This document shows, piece by piece, positions 15,843 through 24,657 of a stretch of 35,079 nt of DNA (the first letter of the stretch is position 1; each line of letters starts with the position of its first letter). Position numbers and translations under genes: made by a program. Origin of the DNA: Streptomyces sp. 378 (GTDB taxonomy: Bacteria; Actinomycetota; Actinomycetes; Streptomycetales; Streptomycetaceae); assembly GCF_030124145.1 (NCBI RefSeq), contig NZ_JASKMS010000048.1, forward strand, positions 1 through 35,079, written 5' to 3'. The notes below the pieces were generated by a model. It saw only the letters and a list, made by a program, of their open reading frames with translations. It had not been told where the DNA came from and ran no database searches.

Positions 15843-16262
15843 GCGACTGGTCACCCGTCGGCAGTGGTGCGGCCCCTGCTTCTCCGGCGACCCCACCGCC
15901 TCGCCCACGCGGCCGCCCGGCAGCGAGCCCGTCAGCGCGCTCGCCACCGTGCCGCATTTCCAGTACACCCACGCCTGAACCCGCACCGAGAGAACCGCTT
16001 CCGGCTTCACCCCCCGCCGTTGCCGGCGACGCACGACCCGGCGGAATCACCCGGCAGGTGGGGGGCAAGGTGTGCGCCCTGGTGCCGCTCGATCAGGCCC
16101 GCCACGCGGAACGTGGCGTCGTCGGCAATCCGACGACGAGATCCACACTTTCCGTGCGTTCCGGCGAGGTGAGCGGCCGAGAGGGCCTTCTGGTCCTGTG
16201 GCGGCGGGGTGTGGCCGGGATGAAGCTGGGAGGTAGGAGGGGTACGTATCGCCGTAGGAGGC
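15843..16262. other. Intergenic region with two abutting hairpins upstream of the stress-protein gene
   Basis: No gene is supported. At 16101-16117 a 6-bp stem (GCCACG/CGTGGC) is followed without a gap by an 8-bp stem at 16118-16137 (GTCGTCGG, CAAT loop, CCGACGAC). They lie about 125 bp before the universal stress protein and could be leader structure or a terminator for leftward transcription. A DevR/OsdR-like box follows at 16183. GGGTAC at 16240-16245 resembles a SigB-type -10, but no matching -35 is present. Confidence 0.4.
16183..16198 (+). promoter_or_regulatory. DevR/OsdR-like box upstream of universal stress protein
   Basis: GGGCCTTCTGGTCCTG agrees at 12 of 16 positions with the mycobacterial dormancy-box pattern GGGACTTTAGTCCCTG. 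It lies 65 bp before a tandem universal stress protein, a class commonly under DevR/OsdR control in actinomycetes. Function is inferred from the motif and context only. Confidence 0.4.
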
Positions 16263-17153
16263 ATGGTGGCTGGTCTGGTCGTCGTGGGCGTGGACGGGTC
16301 GCCGTCGAGCCTTGCCGCGGTGGAGGCGGCGGCACGGGAGGCTCTGCTGCGTGGGGCGAGGCTTCGGGTGGTGCATGCGTTCCTTTGGCCGGCGATGCAT
16401 GTGCCGTTGGGCTCGTCGCCGCTCGGCCCGCCGGGAGGCGGGCTCCGGAACATGGCCGAACATCTGGTAGCCGAGGCGGTGGCGCGCGCCCGGTCGGCGG
16501 CGCCGGAGGTGGACGTCACCCATGCCGTGGTGACGGGGGAGCCGCTGACGGTGCTGGAGGCGCAGTCGCGTGCCGCGGAGCTCGTGGTCGTCGGATCGCG
16601 AGGCATGGGCGGGTTCGTCGGGCTGCTGGTGGGGTCCACTGCGGTCCATCTGGCGGCGCACGGCGCCTGCCCGGTGCTGGTGGTGCGGGAAGCGGGCGAG
16701 GTGTCCGGGCCGGTGGTGCTGGGGGTCGACGGCTCTGCGGCGGGCGAGCGGGCGGTGGACTTCGCCTTCGCCGAGGCGGCGCTGCGCATGGCACCCCTGG
16801 TGGCGCTGCACGCCTGGACGAACTGGAACGCGCCACTGCCCGAACCGCAGGACCCGTCCGAGCCGTACGCGAACCCGCCGGGCGCGCTGGCCGCGGAGGA
16901 GGAGCGCCTGCTGTTCGAGGGTCTTGCCGGCCACCAGGAGCGGCATCCGGATGTAGCGGTGGAGCACAGACTGGTGCGGGGCAGGACGCGGGAGGCGCTG
17001 ATCGAGGCGAGCCGGTCCGCCCAGCTGGTGGTGGTCGGTGCGCGGGGGCGTGGCGGCTTCGTGGGGCTGCTACTGGGGTCGGTCAGTCAAGCCCTGCTGC
17101 ATCACGCGCACTGCCCGGTCGCGGTGGTGCGGGGAGCAGGCGTTCGTCACTGA
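16263..17153 (+). CDS. Universal stress protein, two tandem USP domains
   Basis: The 296-residue product has two UspA domains, about residues 3-145 and 155-292. Each carries the ATP-binding G-x2-G-x9-G-S/T motif: VVGSRGMGGFVGLLVGST and VVGARGRGGFVGLLLGSV. Each domain begins with a VVLGVDGS-type strand. Such tandem USPs are ATP-binding cytoplasmic proteins induced under stress or low oxygen; the biochemical role is poorly defined. The AGGAGG at 16256-16261 is only one base from ATG 16263, so initiation at GTG 16266 is equally likely. Confidence 0.92.
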   Translation: MVAGLVVVGVDGSPSSLAAVEAAAREALLRGARLRVVHAFLWPAMHVPLGSSPLGPPGGGLRNMAEHLVAEAVARARSAAPEVDVTHAVVTGEPLTVLEAQSRAAELVVVGSRGMGGFVGLLVGSTAVHLAAHGACPVLVVREAGEVSGPVVLGVDGSAAGERAVDFAFAEAALRMAPLVALHAWTNWNAPLPEPQDPSEPYANPPGALAAEEERLLFEGLAGHQERHPDVAVEHRLVRGRTREALIEASRSAQLVVVGARGRGGFVGLLLGSVSQALLHHAHCPVAVVRGAGVRH

Positions 17154-17182
17154 GGGCGACGGGCGACGGGCGCCGTGCCTGA

Positions 17183-17536
17183 GGTTGCTGCCGGCCCCTT
17201 TCCGCGCGCGGTGACCAGTGGACGTTCCTGACCAACCACGCGCGCGTCCTGATCGCCCTCGCCCGGGATCCTGAAACCCGGTTGCGTGACGTCGCCGATC
17301 TGATCGGCATCACCGAACGCGCCGTGCAGCTCATCGTGGCCGATCTCGAGGCGGCCGGATATCTCACCCGCACCCGCGTCGGCCGCCGCAACCGCTACAC
17401 CATCGATCCCACCGTCGCGCTGCGCCACCCCGCGGAGGCCGACCACCCGGTCGGTGACCTCCTGGTCACCTTCCTTCACCGCGAGGACACCCCTGCCACC
17501 GAGCAGACCGCCGACCAGGAGCGCGCCACCTCATAG
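17183..17536 (+). CDS. Winged-helix DNA-binding protein, 5' end unresolved
   Basis: The frame reads QWTFLTNHARVLIALARDPE, then RLRDVADLIGITERAVQLIV and RVGRRNRYTI. This is a small winged-helix protein of a type frequent in Streptomyces, MarR/ArsR-like in fold. The conserved domain begins right at QWTFLTNHA, but the frame from the TGA at 17180 to the domain has no ATG, GTG or TTG. The first standard in-frame codon is TTG at 17282, inside the helix-turn-helix. The gene is therefore either 5'-damaged or starts at a non-standard codon such as CTG 17228. The C-terminal 30 residues are low-complexity. Confidence 0.6.
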   Translation, partial: GCCRPLSARGDQWTFLTNHARVLIALARDPETRLRDVADLIGITERAVQLIVADLEAAGYLTRTRVGRRNRYTIDPTVALRHPAEADHPVGDLLVTFLHREDTPATEQTADQERATS

Positions 17537-17660
17537 CCGACCACGGGCAGGCCGCGCGGCGTCGCGGCCACGACGAGTGGTGCGCATCAGCAGCCCCGTG
17601 GCCATGGTCGGCCGACAGGCGACCTGCGGTCACACGCTCCGCGCTTCTCGGATCGTCGCC

Positions 17661-17688
17661 TTGTGCCACGGCCGACCGTTCCTATGCT
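17661..17688 (+). promoter_or_regulatory. Candidate promoter for a leaderless acyltransferase mRNA
   Basis: TTGTGC (17661-17666) and TATGCT (17683-17688) are separated by 16 bp. The ATG of the acyltransferase follows the -10 element by only six bases and no ribosome-binding site is present. Transcription would start at or next to the A of the ATG, giving a leaderless message, which is common in Streptomyces. Confidence 0.45.
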
Positions 17689-17694
17689 GGCCGC

Positions 17695-19050
17695 ATGCCC
17701 GGTCTGCGCGAGCTCGCGGAGCGCACACCGCCGCAGCGGGAACGCTACGTCGACCTGCTGCGGGCGCTCGCCATCCTCATCGTGGTGCTCGGCCACTGGA
17801 TGGTCATCGTGGTCACCGGCGGTCCCCGCGGACCGGACGGCTTCAGCGCCCTGGAAGTACTGCCGTGGGGCCGCCCGATCACCTGGCTGTTCCAGGTCAT
17901 GCCGGTGTTCTTCATGGTGGGTGGGTTCGCCAACGCCGCCTCACTGACCTCACGCACCCGCAGGGGCGGCGACGTCGCAGACTGGCTGCTCGACCGCAGC
18001 GCACGGCTCGTAGGGCCGACGACCGCACTCCTGGTGTCGCTTGCCGCCGCCGCGCTGATCGCCCGGCTGGCGGGCGTCGATCCCGCTCAGGTGGGCCGGG
18101 CGGTGTGGCTGGCCTCGATCCCCCTGTGGTTCCTGCTGGTCTACCTCGTGATGGTCTTCCTGACCCCGCTGATGCACCGCCTGCACCGGTGGGCCGGGCC
18201 GACCGTGCCGCTGGTGCTGGTGGGGCTGGTCGCCGCCGGGGACGTGGCACGGCTGGCCCTCGACGCGCCGACGCTGCAGCTGGGCAACTACCTGTTCGCC
18301 TGGCTGGCGGTGCACCAGATCGGCTTCGCCTGGCAGGACGGGACGCTGCCGGCCCGGCCCCACGTGGCTCTGCCGCTGCTGATCGGCGGTACCGGAGCGG
18401 CGGCGCTGCTCACCGTGGCCGGCCCCTACCCGGTCAGCATGGTCGACTATCCCGGCATGCCGCTGCGCAACCTCTCGCCGCCGACGCTCGCGCTGCTGGC
18501 ATTGGCCACGGCTCAGCTCGGACTGGTGCTGCTGCTGCGCGACGCGGGCGAGCGGCGGATGCAACGGCTCCGGCCGTGGATGGCCGTGATCGCCGTGAAC
18601 TCCGTCATCCTCACCGTACTGCTGTGGCACATGAGCGCCTTCGTGCTCGTCGCCGCGGCTCTGTACGCCTCCGGCCTGTTCCCGCTGCCCCGACCTCCCG
18701 CGGACACGGGAGCGTGGCTGCTGTGGAAGCTGCCGTGGCTTGCCGTGCTCTTCTTCGTGCTCGGCGCGTTGGTGGCGTTCTTCGGCCGGATCGAGAGGCG
18801 CGGCCTGCGGCGCGGTGCCCCCACCTCGCGCAGTAGGTGGACGCCGAGGGTGCTCGGCCGGCCCAGGCCGCGCGCCACGGCGACCACGGTCGGCTATGCC
18901 GCCTGCGTGCTCGGCCTGCTCGGTGTGGCCGACGCCGGTCCGGCCGACCACGGCCCGTTCGGGCTGCCGACCGCAGCCCTGGTGAGCTTCCTGGCCGGCA
19001 CGGCCGTCCTCCACGCGGCCCGCGGGGCAAGGGACCACCGGGCCGGCTGA
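17695..19050 (+). CDS. Acyltransferase 3 family membrane protein
   Basis: The 451-residue product is a polytopic membrane protein of the acyltransferase-3 type. It opens with RYVDLLRALAILIVVLGHW, which contains the conserved R...R and the histidine thought to be catalytic in this family, and continues through about ten hydrophobic segments (for example VMPVFFMVGGFANA and IPLWFLLVYLVMVFLTPL). Relatives O-acylate cell-envelope polysaccharides, lipids or antibiotics. The acceptor cannot be told. There is no ribosome-binding site; see the leaderless promoter at 17661. Confidence 0.85.
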   Translation: MPGLRELAERTPPQRERYVDLLRALAILIVVLGHWMVIVVTGGPRGPDGFSALEVLPWGRPITWLFQVMPVFFMVGGFANAASLTSRTRRGGDVADWLLDRSARLVGPTTALLVSLAAAALIARLAGVDPAQVGRAVWLASIPLWFLLVYLVMVFLTPLMHRLHRWAGPTVPLVLVGLVAAGDVARLALDAPTLQLGNYLFAWLAVHQIGFAWQDGTLPARPHVALPLLIGGTGAAALLTVAGPYPVSMVDYPGMPLRNLSPPTLALLALATAQLGLVLLLRDAGERRMQRLRPWMAVIAVNSVILTVLLWHMSAFVLVAAALYASGLFPLPRPPADTGAWLLWKLPWLAVLFFVLGALVAFFGRIERRGLRRGAPTSRSRWTPRVLGRPRPRATATTVGYAACVLGLLGVADAGPADHGPFGLPTAALVSFLAGTAVLHAARGARDHRAG

Positions 19051-19232
19051 GGTGGCTGAGGAGCCTGCGTCGGCCCGGCACGGAGGCGAACACGGCGGCG
19101 GCGCGAGCGTGCTCGCGCTCGATCAGGCGCAACGATCCATCCACCAGCAGATCGCCGCCCTCCAGCTGCGCCGCTGCGTGGCGCCACCCGCCGCACGCGG
19201 CGCCAGGGACCCCCTGATGGCAGGGTAACGTT

Positions 19233-20510
19233 ATGGACGGCTCCTGGTTGACCCTCGTCCTCGTCGCCGCGCTGATCGCGCTGAACGCGCTGTTCGCCGG
19301 GACCGAGATCGCGCTGATCTCCCTGCGGGAGAGCCAGGTGAAACGCCTGGGCCGCAGCGGAGGAGCCTCTGCCACTCGGCTGGTGCGCCTGACGGAGGAC
19401 CCTAACCGCTTCCTGGCCACCATCCAGATCGGCATCACCCTGGCGGGATTCCTGGCCTCGGCCACCGCCGCGGTGTCGCTGGCCGAGCCCCTGGTGCCCG
19501 CCCTGGACTTCGCCGGGCGGGCCGCCGAGCCCCTGGCGATCGCCCTGGTGACCTTGATCCTGACCTTCGTGACCCTGGTGGCGGGCGAACTCGCGCCGAA
19601 GCGGCTGGCCATGCAGTACGCACAACGGTGGGCCCTGCTGGCGGCCACGCCTCTGGATGTGCTGGCCACCGCCTCCCGTCCGGCCGTATGGGCCCTGAGC
19701 CGGACCACCGACCTGCTCGTCCGCCTGCTCGGCGGCAACCCGCACAAGACCGAGCAGCCCCCCAGCCCCGAAGAACTGCGCGACATGGTGGTCAGCCACC
19801 GGGGCCTGACCACCGAACAGCGCACCATCATCTCCGGCGCCCTGGAGATCCACGAACGCCCCTTGCGTGCCGTCCTCGTCCCGCGCCGATCGGTGTTCGC
19901 CCTGCCCGACGACATGCCGGCCGCCCAGGCCCGCCTCGACCTGGCCCGCTCCGGGCACTCCCGTGCCCCGGTCCTCAGAGGTGGCCACATCGACGAGGTC
20001 ATCGGCATCGTTCACCTGCGCGACCTGATCACCAGTGAGGACAGCACCTCGGTCGCCGACCTCGCCCACCCCGTTCCCTTCTACTCCGACTTCATGAAGG
20101 TCTCCGAGGCATTGCGGCGCCTGATGGCCGCCCGCCAGCAGTTCGCCGTCGTCGTCGACGAGCACGGCGCCGTCGGAGGCATCGTGACCATCGAGGACCT
20201 CTTGGAGGAGATCGTCGGCGAGATCTACGACGAGACCGACCGCGACATGATGACCGTGCACACCCAGCGCGACGGATCCCTGGACCTGCCCGGCAGCTTC
20301 CCCCTCCACGACCTGCCCGACCTCGGCATCGACATCGGCGACTTCGCCCGCGGCCCCTACACGACCATCGCCGGCTTGATCCTGGCCCGATTGGGGCACC
20401 TGCCGCAGCGTCCGGGGCAGGAGATCGAACTAGCGGGCTGGTCCGTCGAGATCACCGGCATCCACCGGCACGCCATCACAACCGTCCGCCTGCGACCGCC
20501 ACGTCGGTAA
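19233..20510 (+). CDS. CNNM/CorC-type membrane protein with DUF21, CBS pair and CorC_HlyC domains
   Basis: The 425-residue product (often annotated hemolysin) has an N-terminal DUF21 membrane domain of about residues 1-190 (LIALNALFAGTEIALISLRE, LTLILTFVTLVAGELAPKRL). A CBS-domain pair follows at about 205-330 (VPRRSVFALPDD, QFAVVVDEHGAVGGIVTIED) and a C-terminal CorC_HlyC domain at about 345-420. Relatives act in Mg2+ or Co2+ homeostasis at the cytoplasmic membrane; hemolysin is a historic name. AGGG seven bases before ATG 19233 supports the start. It is convergent with the antiporter gene to the right. Confidence 0.9.
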   Translation: MDGSWLTLVLVAALIALNALFAGTEIALISLRESQVKRLGRSGGASATRLVRLTEDPNRFLATIQIGITLAGFLASATAAVSLAEPLVPALDFAGRAAEPLAIALVTLILTFVTLVAGELAPKRLAMQYAQRWALLAATPLDVLATASRPAVWALSRTTDLLVRLLGGNPHKTEQPPSPEELRDMVVSHRGLTTEQRTIISGALEIHERPLRAVLVPRRSVFALPDDMPAAQARLDLARSGHSRAPVLRGGHIDEVIGIVHLRDLITSEDSTSVADLAHPVPFYSDFMKVSEALRRLMAARQQFAVVVDEHGAVGGIVTIEDLLEEIVGEIYDETDRDMMTVHTQRDGSLDLPGSFPLHDLPDLGIDIGDFARGPYTTIAGLILARLGHLPQRPGQEIELAGWSVEITGIHRHAITTVRLRPPRR

Positions 20511-20635
20511 CGGAGCCTGCTGCCGTCTGCGCTCGTGTGCGCAGAGATCAAGGGCAGTCACGATTCTGGCCGCCGGGGCCTCGTCGCCCACTGCTGACAT
20601 GAGATCCGCGTCAGGAACACCCGGCTTCTCAGGCC

Positions 20636-20803
20636 CCGGTGTCGGCGTACAACCGAATGTGCACCGGTCGGTACGGACGAACACACACCCCCTTCCGGCC
20701 GTTCCATCTGGTCGGGTGGCCCCGGCGCTGTGGAGTACGGCGCGTCGCGCACGTTCGCGTGTACCAGCCGGTGCACCTTCTTCGCGTGAACGCCGACACC
20801 CGG
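20636..20803. repeat. Large imperfect inverted repeat between convergent genes
   Basis: The arms, roughly 20636-20688 and 20749-20803, share TGTCGGCGT, GTGCACCGG and GGTAC blocks in mirror order, with small gaps between blocks. The interior is about 60 bp. It fills most of the 378-bp space between the CorC-type gene and the antiporter gene, which converge here. A bidirectional terminator is the plain reading; a small non-autonomous mobile repeat or a structured RNA is also possible. No gene was found in 20511-20888. Confidence 0.5.
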
Positions 20804-20888
20804 TCATCGGCACCGCCATGAGCACCGTCGGACACTGTCCGCCGCTGAGTGGCCGGGCGAACGCCAAGCTGCTCCGACCACGGCACGC

Positions 20889-22421
20889 TTACCGCGGAGC
20901 CTTGGAGGCTGGGGCGGCGGTGGGTTCCGGGTCGCCGTGTTCGCCGAACCAGCGCGCGAGTTTGCCGCGGCGTCCGATGGCGCGCAGCCGTCGCTCCGCG
21001 GCCTCCCGGGTCTGCGGCGTGGTGACCAGCAGCAGTTCGTCACCCGTGCGGAGCACGGTGTCGGGGCCGGGAACGTGGGCGGCGCCGTCGCGGACGACGA
21101 GGGTGAGCACGGTCGGGGCAGGCAGGCGGAGTTCGAAGACCGCCACCCCCCGCAGGCGGGAGCCCGGCGGGACGGTGACGGTGAGCAGGTCCGCGTCGAG
21201 CACGTCCAGCGGCGCGGTCTCGACCTGGACGTCGCGCAGAGCGCCGGGGCGGGACAGGCCCAGGCGACGGGCAGCGGCCGGCAGGGCCGGGCCCTGGATG
21301 AGGGTGAACAGGACGACCAGGACGAAGACGATGTCGAGCAGGTCCTGGGCGCCGTCGACGCCCGCGACGACGGGGAAGGTGGCCAGCACGATCGGGACGG
21401 CACCGCGCAGCCCGGCCCAGGAGATGAACGCCTGATCCCGCCACGGCACGCGGAAGGGAGTTAGACAGGCGGCGACGCAGGCGGGGCGGGCGGCCAGCAG
21501 CAGCACGAGCCCGGTGATGATGGCGGGCAGGATCGCGGAGGGCAGCTGGCGGGGGGTGACGAGCAGGCCGAGCATGACGAACAGGCCGATCTGGGCCAGC
21601 CAGCCGGCGCCTTCGGCGAAGGAGCGGGTGGCGGCGCGGTGGGGGAGCTTGGCATTGCCCAGCACCAGGCCGGCGAGGTAGGCGGCGATGATGCCGCTGG
21701 CGTTCGCGGCGCCGGCGGCGGCGAAGGCGATGACGCCCAAGCCGAGCGTGGCCAGCGGATACAGGCCGGTCGCGGGCAGCGCGATGCGCCGCAGTGCCAC
21801 CGCCCCCAAGCGCCCGATCACCACACCGAGCAGCCCTCCCACGGCCAGTTGGTGGACGACGGTGCCGGCGATGGACCCCGCACCGGGCAGCTCGGAGGTG
21901 GCGGTGGAGAAGACCGTCACCAGGATGATGGCCGGCGCGTCGTTGAAGCCGGACTCGGCCTCCAGCAGCCCGGTAACCTTCTGCGGCAGCGGCAGCGAGC
22001 GCAGCACGGCGAAGACGGCCGCGGCGTCGGTGGAGGCCACGATCGCTCCGAGCAGCAGCGCGAGGTGCCAGTCCATGCCCAGCAGCCAGTGCACCCCCGC
22101 CGCGGTGACGACCACCGACACGGCCACTCCGACGGTGGCGAGCACCCCGGCCGGCGCCAGCAGGCGCCGGATGTCGCTCCACTGGGTGGTCAGACCGCCC
22201 TCGATGAGGATGACCGCCAGCGCGGCGGTGCCCAGCGCCTGGGCGAGCTGGGCGTCATCGAAGTGCAGGCCGATGACGTCCTCGCCGGTGATCACGCCGA
22301 CGGCGAGGAACAGCAGCAGGCTGGGCAGACCGAGGCGGTGGGCGGCGCGGGCGGCGGCGATGCTGGCCAGCAGCACCGTGCCGGCGACCAGCAGGGTCAC
22401 GTACAGCTCCTGCAGTGTCAC
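20889..22421 (-). CDS. Potassium/proton antiporter, CPA family with C-terminal TrkA-C domain (NhaP2/CvrA-like)
   Basis: The 510-residue product has about 12 membrane segments of a Na+(K+)/H+ exchanger (LPSLLLFLAVGVITGEDVIG, GAIVASTDAAAVFAVLR, ESGFNDAPAIILV) and a soluble RCK/TrkA-C domain from about residue 405 (LRGVAVFELRLPAPTVLTLV, TGDELLLVTTPQ). The NDAP segment is where the transport aspartate is expected. Such proteins export K+ or Na+ in exchange for protons and their RCK_C domain senses ligand. GTG at 22421 is chosen because the family starts at VTLQEL; an upstream in-frame extension of 68 residues looks non-coding. No clear ribosome-binding site precedes this GTG. Confidence 0.88.
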   Translation of the reverse strand: MTLQELYVTLLVAGTVLLASIAAARAAHRLGLPSLLLFLAVGVITGEDVIGLHFDDAQLAQALGTAALAVILIEGGLTTQWSDIRRLLAPAGVLATVGVAVSVVVTAAGVHWLLGMDWHLALLLGAIVASTDAAAVFAVLRSLPLPQKVTGLLEAESGFNDAPAIILVTVFSTATSELPGAGSIAGTVVHQLAVGGLLGVVIGRLGAVALRRIALPATGLYPLATLGLGVIAFAAAGAANASGIIAAYLAGLVLGNAKLPHRAATRSFAEGAGWLAQIGLFVMLGLLVTPRQLPSAILPAIITGLVLLLAARPACVAACLTPFRVPWRDQAFISWAGLRGAVPIVLATFPVVAGVDGAQDLLDIVFVLVVLFTLIQGPALPAAARRLGLSRPGALRDVQVETAPLDVLDADLLTVTVPPGSRLRGVAVFELRLPAPTVLTLVVRDGAAHVPGPDTVLRTGDELLLVTTPQTREAAERRLRAIGRRGKLARWFGEHGDPEPTAAPASKAPR

Positions 22422-23020
22422 CAGGACGCCCCGGCTTCCCAACCGCACGGACCGAGCGGGGCGCATACGAAGCCGTAGCGCTCGGAGCGCCAGGTGAGCA
22501 GCCCGTCGTCGGGAACCGGCCGAGGGCACGGTGGCCGTGGCCCAGAAGCACAGCCGCGCCGCCGCACAGGGTCGGCCGGAGTTGGCGTGCCGCTCACCGT
22601 GGCCGTGACCCGGGGTGGAGCCCACCGTTCGGGACGCAGCCGCTCGCCCGGGTCCTCGAGTGCGCAGAACCGGGCCTCGGCCCCGGCCCGGACACGGCGA
22701 CCGGGCGGTGCTGACCTCCGCCGGAGGTTACCGCCATGGTCGGGGTGACCGTATGTCGCATGGATCGCATCAAGCACCCATGGTCGACGCCGGACGACCT
22801 GTCCGTGCGCAGCGACACCGGCGACCGACAGGGACCGCGTCAGAGAGGCGCCTGTCGCAGACCGCGTCGCCCGTGGTGCCGTAAAAGCAGCACCAGTGGC
22901 AGCTACCAGTACCTGCCTGCACGGACTCGGAGTACGCACCACGTGGGCGCGGACCCGCCCCGTGTCGCGGCCGGCGAACGCGGCGGCAGCCGGAGGGTCT
23001 GCTTCCCTGAGCGGCGCGGT
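22422..23020. other. Intergenic region without recognisable gene
   Basis: Open frames here are antisense or low-complexity shadows with no family resemblance. Only a small hairpin (ACCTCC-GCC-GGAGGT, near 22720) stands out. It would contain the promoter of the antiporter gene and the terminator of terC, neither of which can be pinpointed. Confidence 0.4.
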
Positions 23021-24043
23021 TCAGCGGGCGCCGGCTTCCTGATCGGAGTCCTCGTCCTTGGGGGGATGGGCGCGCAGGGATCCTGGGTGGGCCTTTGCGG
23101 TCGGGTCGCGCCGGGTCTTGATCAGACTTGCCACGGTGACGACCGCGAGCACGAGGGCGATCACGGCGAGGCTGAGCGGGGTGGGAATCTCGGGGACGGC
23201 CTCGTGCACGTCGACATGCGCCCAGTGCAGGATGAGCTTGACGCCGATGAACGCGAGGATCAGCGCCAGCCCGGCGGACAGATACACCAGCCGGTCCAGC
23301 AGCCCCTTGACGAGGAAGAACAGGGCGCGCAGGCCCAGCAGGGCGAAGGCGTTGGCGACGAAGACGATGTAGGGCTCCCGAGTGATCCCGAACACCGCGG
23401 GGATGGAGTCGAGCGCGAAGAGCAGGTCGATGCTGCCGATGGCGAGCAGGACGACGAACAGCGGGGTGACCATCCGGCGGCCGTCGACGCGGGTGGTGAG
23501 TTTGCCGCCGACGTAGTCGTCGGTGATCGGCAGGAACCGGCGGGTGGCCTTGACCATGACGTTGTCCTCGATGTCGGGGTCCTCGTCGCGGTGGCGGAAC
23601 AGCTGCACGGCCGTGTAGATCAGCAGCAGACCGAACAGCAGGAACATGAACGAGAACAGCGCCAGCAGGGTGGCGCCGAGCGCGATGAAGACCGCGCGCA
23701 TGACCAGGGCGAGCACGATGCCGAAGGTCAGCACCTTGTGCTGGTGTTCCTCCGGCACGGCGAAGGTGGTCATGATGATGACGAAGACGAACAGGTTGTC
23801 GACCGACAGGCTCTTCTCGACGATGTAGCCGGCGAAGTACTCGGTGCCGAACTGGCCGCCGTATCGCGCGGCGAACCAGACTCCGAAGCCGATCGCGACG
23901 GCGATGTAGAACACTGACCACGCGGTGGCCTCGCCGAAGCCCACCCGATGCGGGCGGGCTGCGGCGAGGATCAGGTCGACCGCGAGCAGGGCGAGGATCA
24001 GGCCGATGGTGACGACCCAGGTGAGTGCGCTGATGTCCAGCAC
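23021..24043 (-). CDS. TerC-family integral membrane protein
   Basis: The 340-residue product has the TerC/Alx layout of about nine membrane segments, including FAGYIVEKSLSVDNLFVFV near residue 73 and AIGSIDLLFALDSIPAVFGI near 205. Both carry the conserved acidic residues (Asp in SVDN and ALDS) expected to lie in the membrane. The last 40 residues are a charged cytoplasmic tail. The family is linked to manganese export, metal handling during protein secretion and tellurite resistance; the role here is open. GTG 24043 follows GGAGGA at a normal distance. A broken nhaA lies directly upstream. Confidence 0.92.
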   Translation of the reverse strand: MLDISALTWVVTIGLILALLAVDLILAAARPHRVGFGEATAWSVFYIAVAIGFGVWFAARYGGQFGTEYFAGYIVEKSLSVDNLFVFVIIMTTFAVPEEHQHKVLTFGIVLALVMRAVFIALGATLLALFSFMFLLFGLLLIYTAVQLFRHRDEDPDIEDNVMVKATRRFLPITDDYVGGKLTTRVDGRRMVTPLFVVLLAIGSIDLLFALDSIPAVFGITREPYIVFVANAFALLGLRALFFLVKGLLDRLVYLSAGLALILAFIGVKLILHWAHVDVHEAVPEIPTPLSLAVIALVLAVVTVASLIKTRRDPTAKAHPGSLRAHPPKDEDSDQEAGAR

Positions 24044-24139
24044 CGGTCCTCCATTCGGTTTCGGCGTCGGTCTCGGTTTCCGGGGCGGTCCTGGTTCGGC
24101 GGGGGCGGCGTGGCGGTGGCGCCGCTGCCGGCCGGGGCG

Positions 24140-24352
24140 GTAGGCAGCAGCACCGCTCTAGCCAAGGCGGCGACGGTGGGGGCGGTGAGGACGCCGACCT
24201 TGGCCTGGCTGATCAGGACGGCGTCGGTGACGGCGAGGCCGGTGATGAACAGCGAGACGGTGAACCCGATGCCCCCCAGCGCGGCAGTGCCGAGGATCTC
24301 GCGGTGGTGCATGCCTGCGGGCAGGGCTCCCCAGCCCAGCCGGCGCATCAGA
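24140..24352 (-). pseudogene. C-terminal remnant of Na+/H+ antiporter NhaA
   Basis: The minus strand reads GWGALPAGMHHREILG, then TAALGGIGFTVSLFITGLAV and TDAVLISQAKVGVLTAPTVA. This is the last-but-one membrane pair of NhaA (usually LGGIGFTVSLFI with a following AKIG). Everything N-terminal to it, about 300 residues in a normal NhaA, is missing, and the end runs into unrelated sequence before terC. It is a truncated, surely inactive copy. Confidence 0.75.
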
Positions 24353-24657
24353 TGGGTCACCCCGCCGATGCCGAAGAAGAATCGGACCAGCCACGGCTTC
24401 TGTCGCCTCCCGCGTCCACGCCGGCCATGCCCTTCGCAATGGCGCACCACTCCCTCACGCCGACTCTCACAGAGATCGCCCCCGGGCGCAGCAGCGCCCC
24501 ACCGGAAGCGCGCTTCCAACCGGACATCGAGAATCTGGAAGCGGAGGTGTTCTGCCCCGTGTTCCGGCAGGGCCGGACGTGCCGCGCCGAGAGGGTCAAG
24601 AGCCGCCGGGTTCCCCGGGCTGTGTGAGATTTCGTGATACGTGAGAGGGGCTGAGGC
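24353..24657. other. Junction region between nhaA and pcaL fragments
   Basis: No gene is recognised. A plus-strand open frame ends at 24627 but shows no family features. This stretch joins two unrelated gene fragments and probably holds at least one deletion or recombination junction. Confidence 0.35.

Noticed and set aside
15761..17182. 473-codon plus-strand frame overlapping the universal stress protein
   Set aside because: Out-of-frame shadow rich in Gly/Arg; the USP frame has both ATP-binding motifs.
22736..23917. 393-codon plus-strand frame opposite terC
   Set aside because: Antisense of a clear TerC gene; acidic Gln/Glu/Asp-rich composition is typical of shadows.
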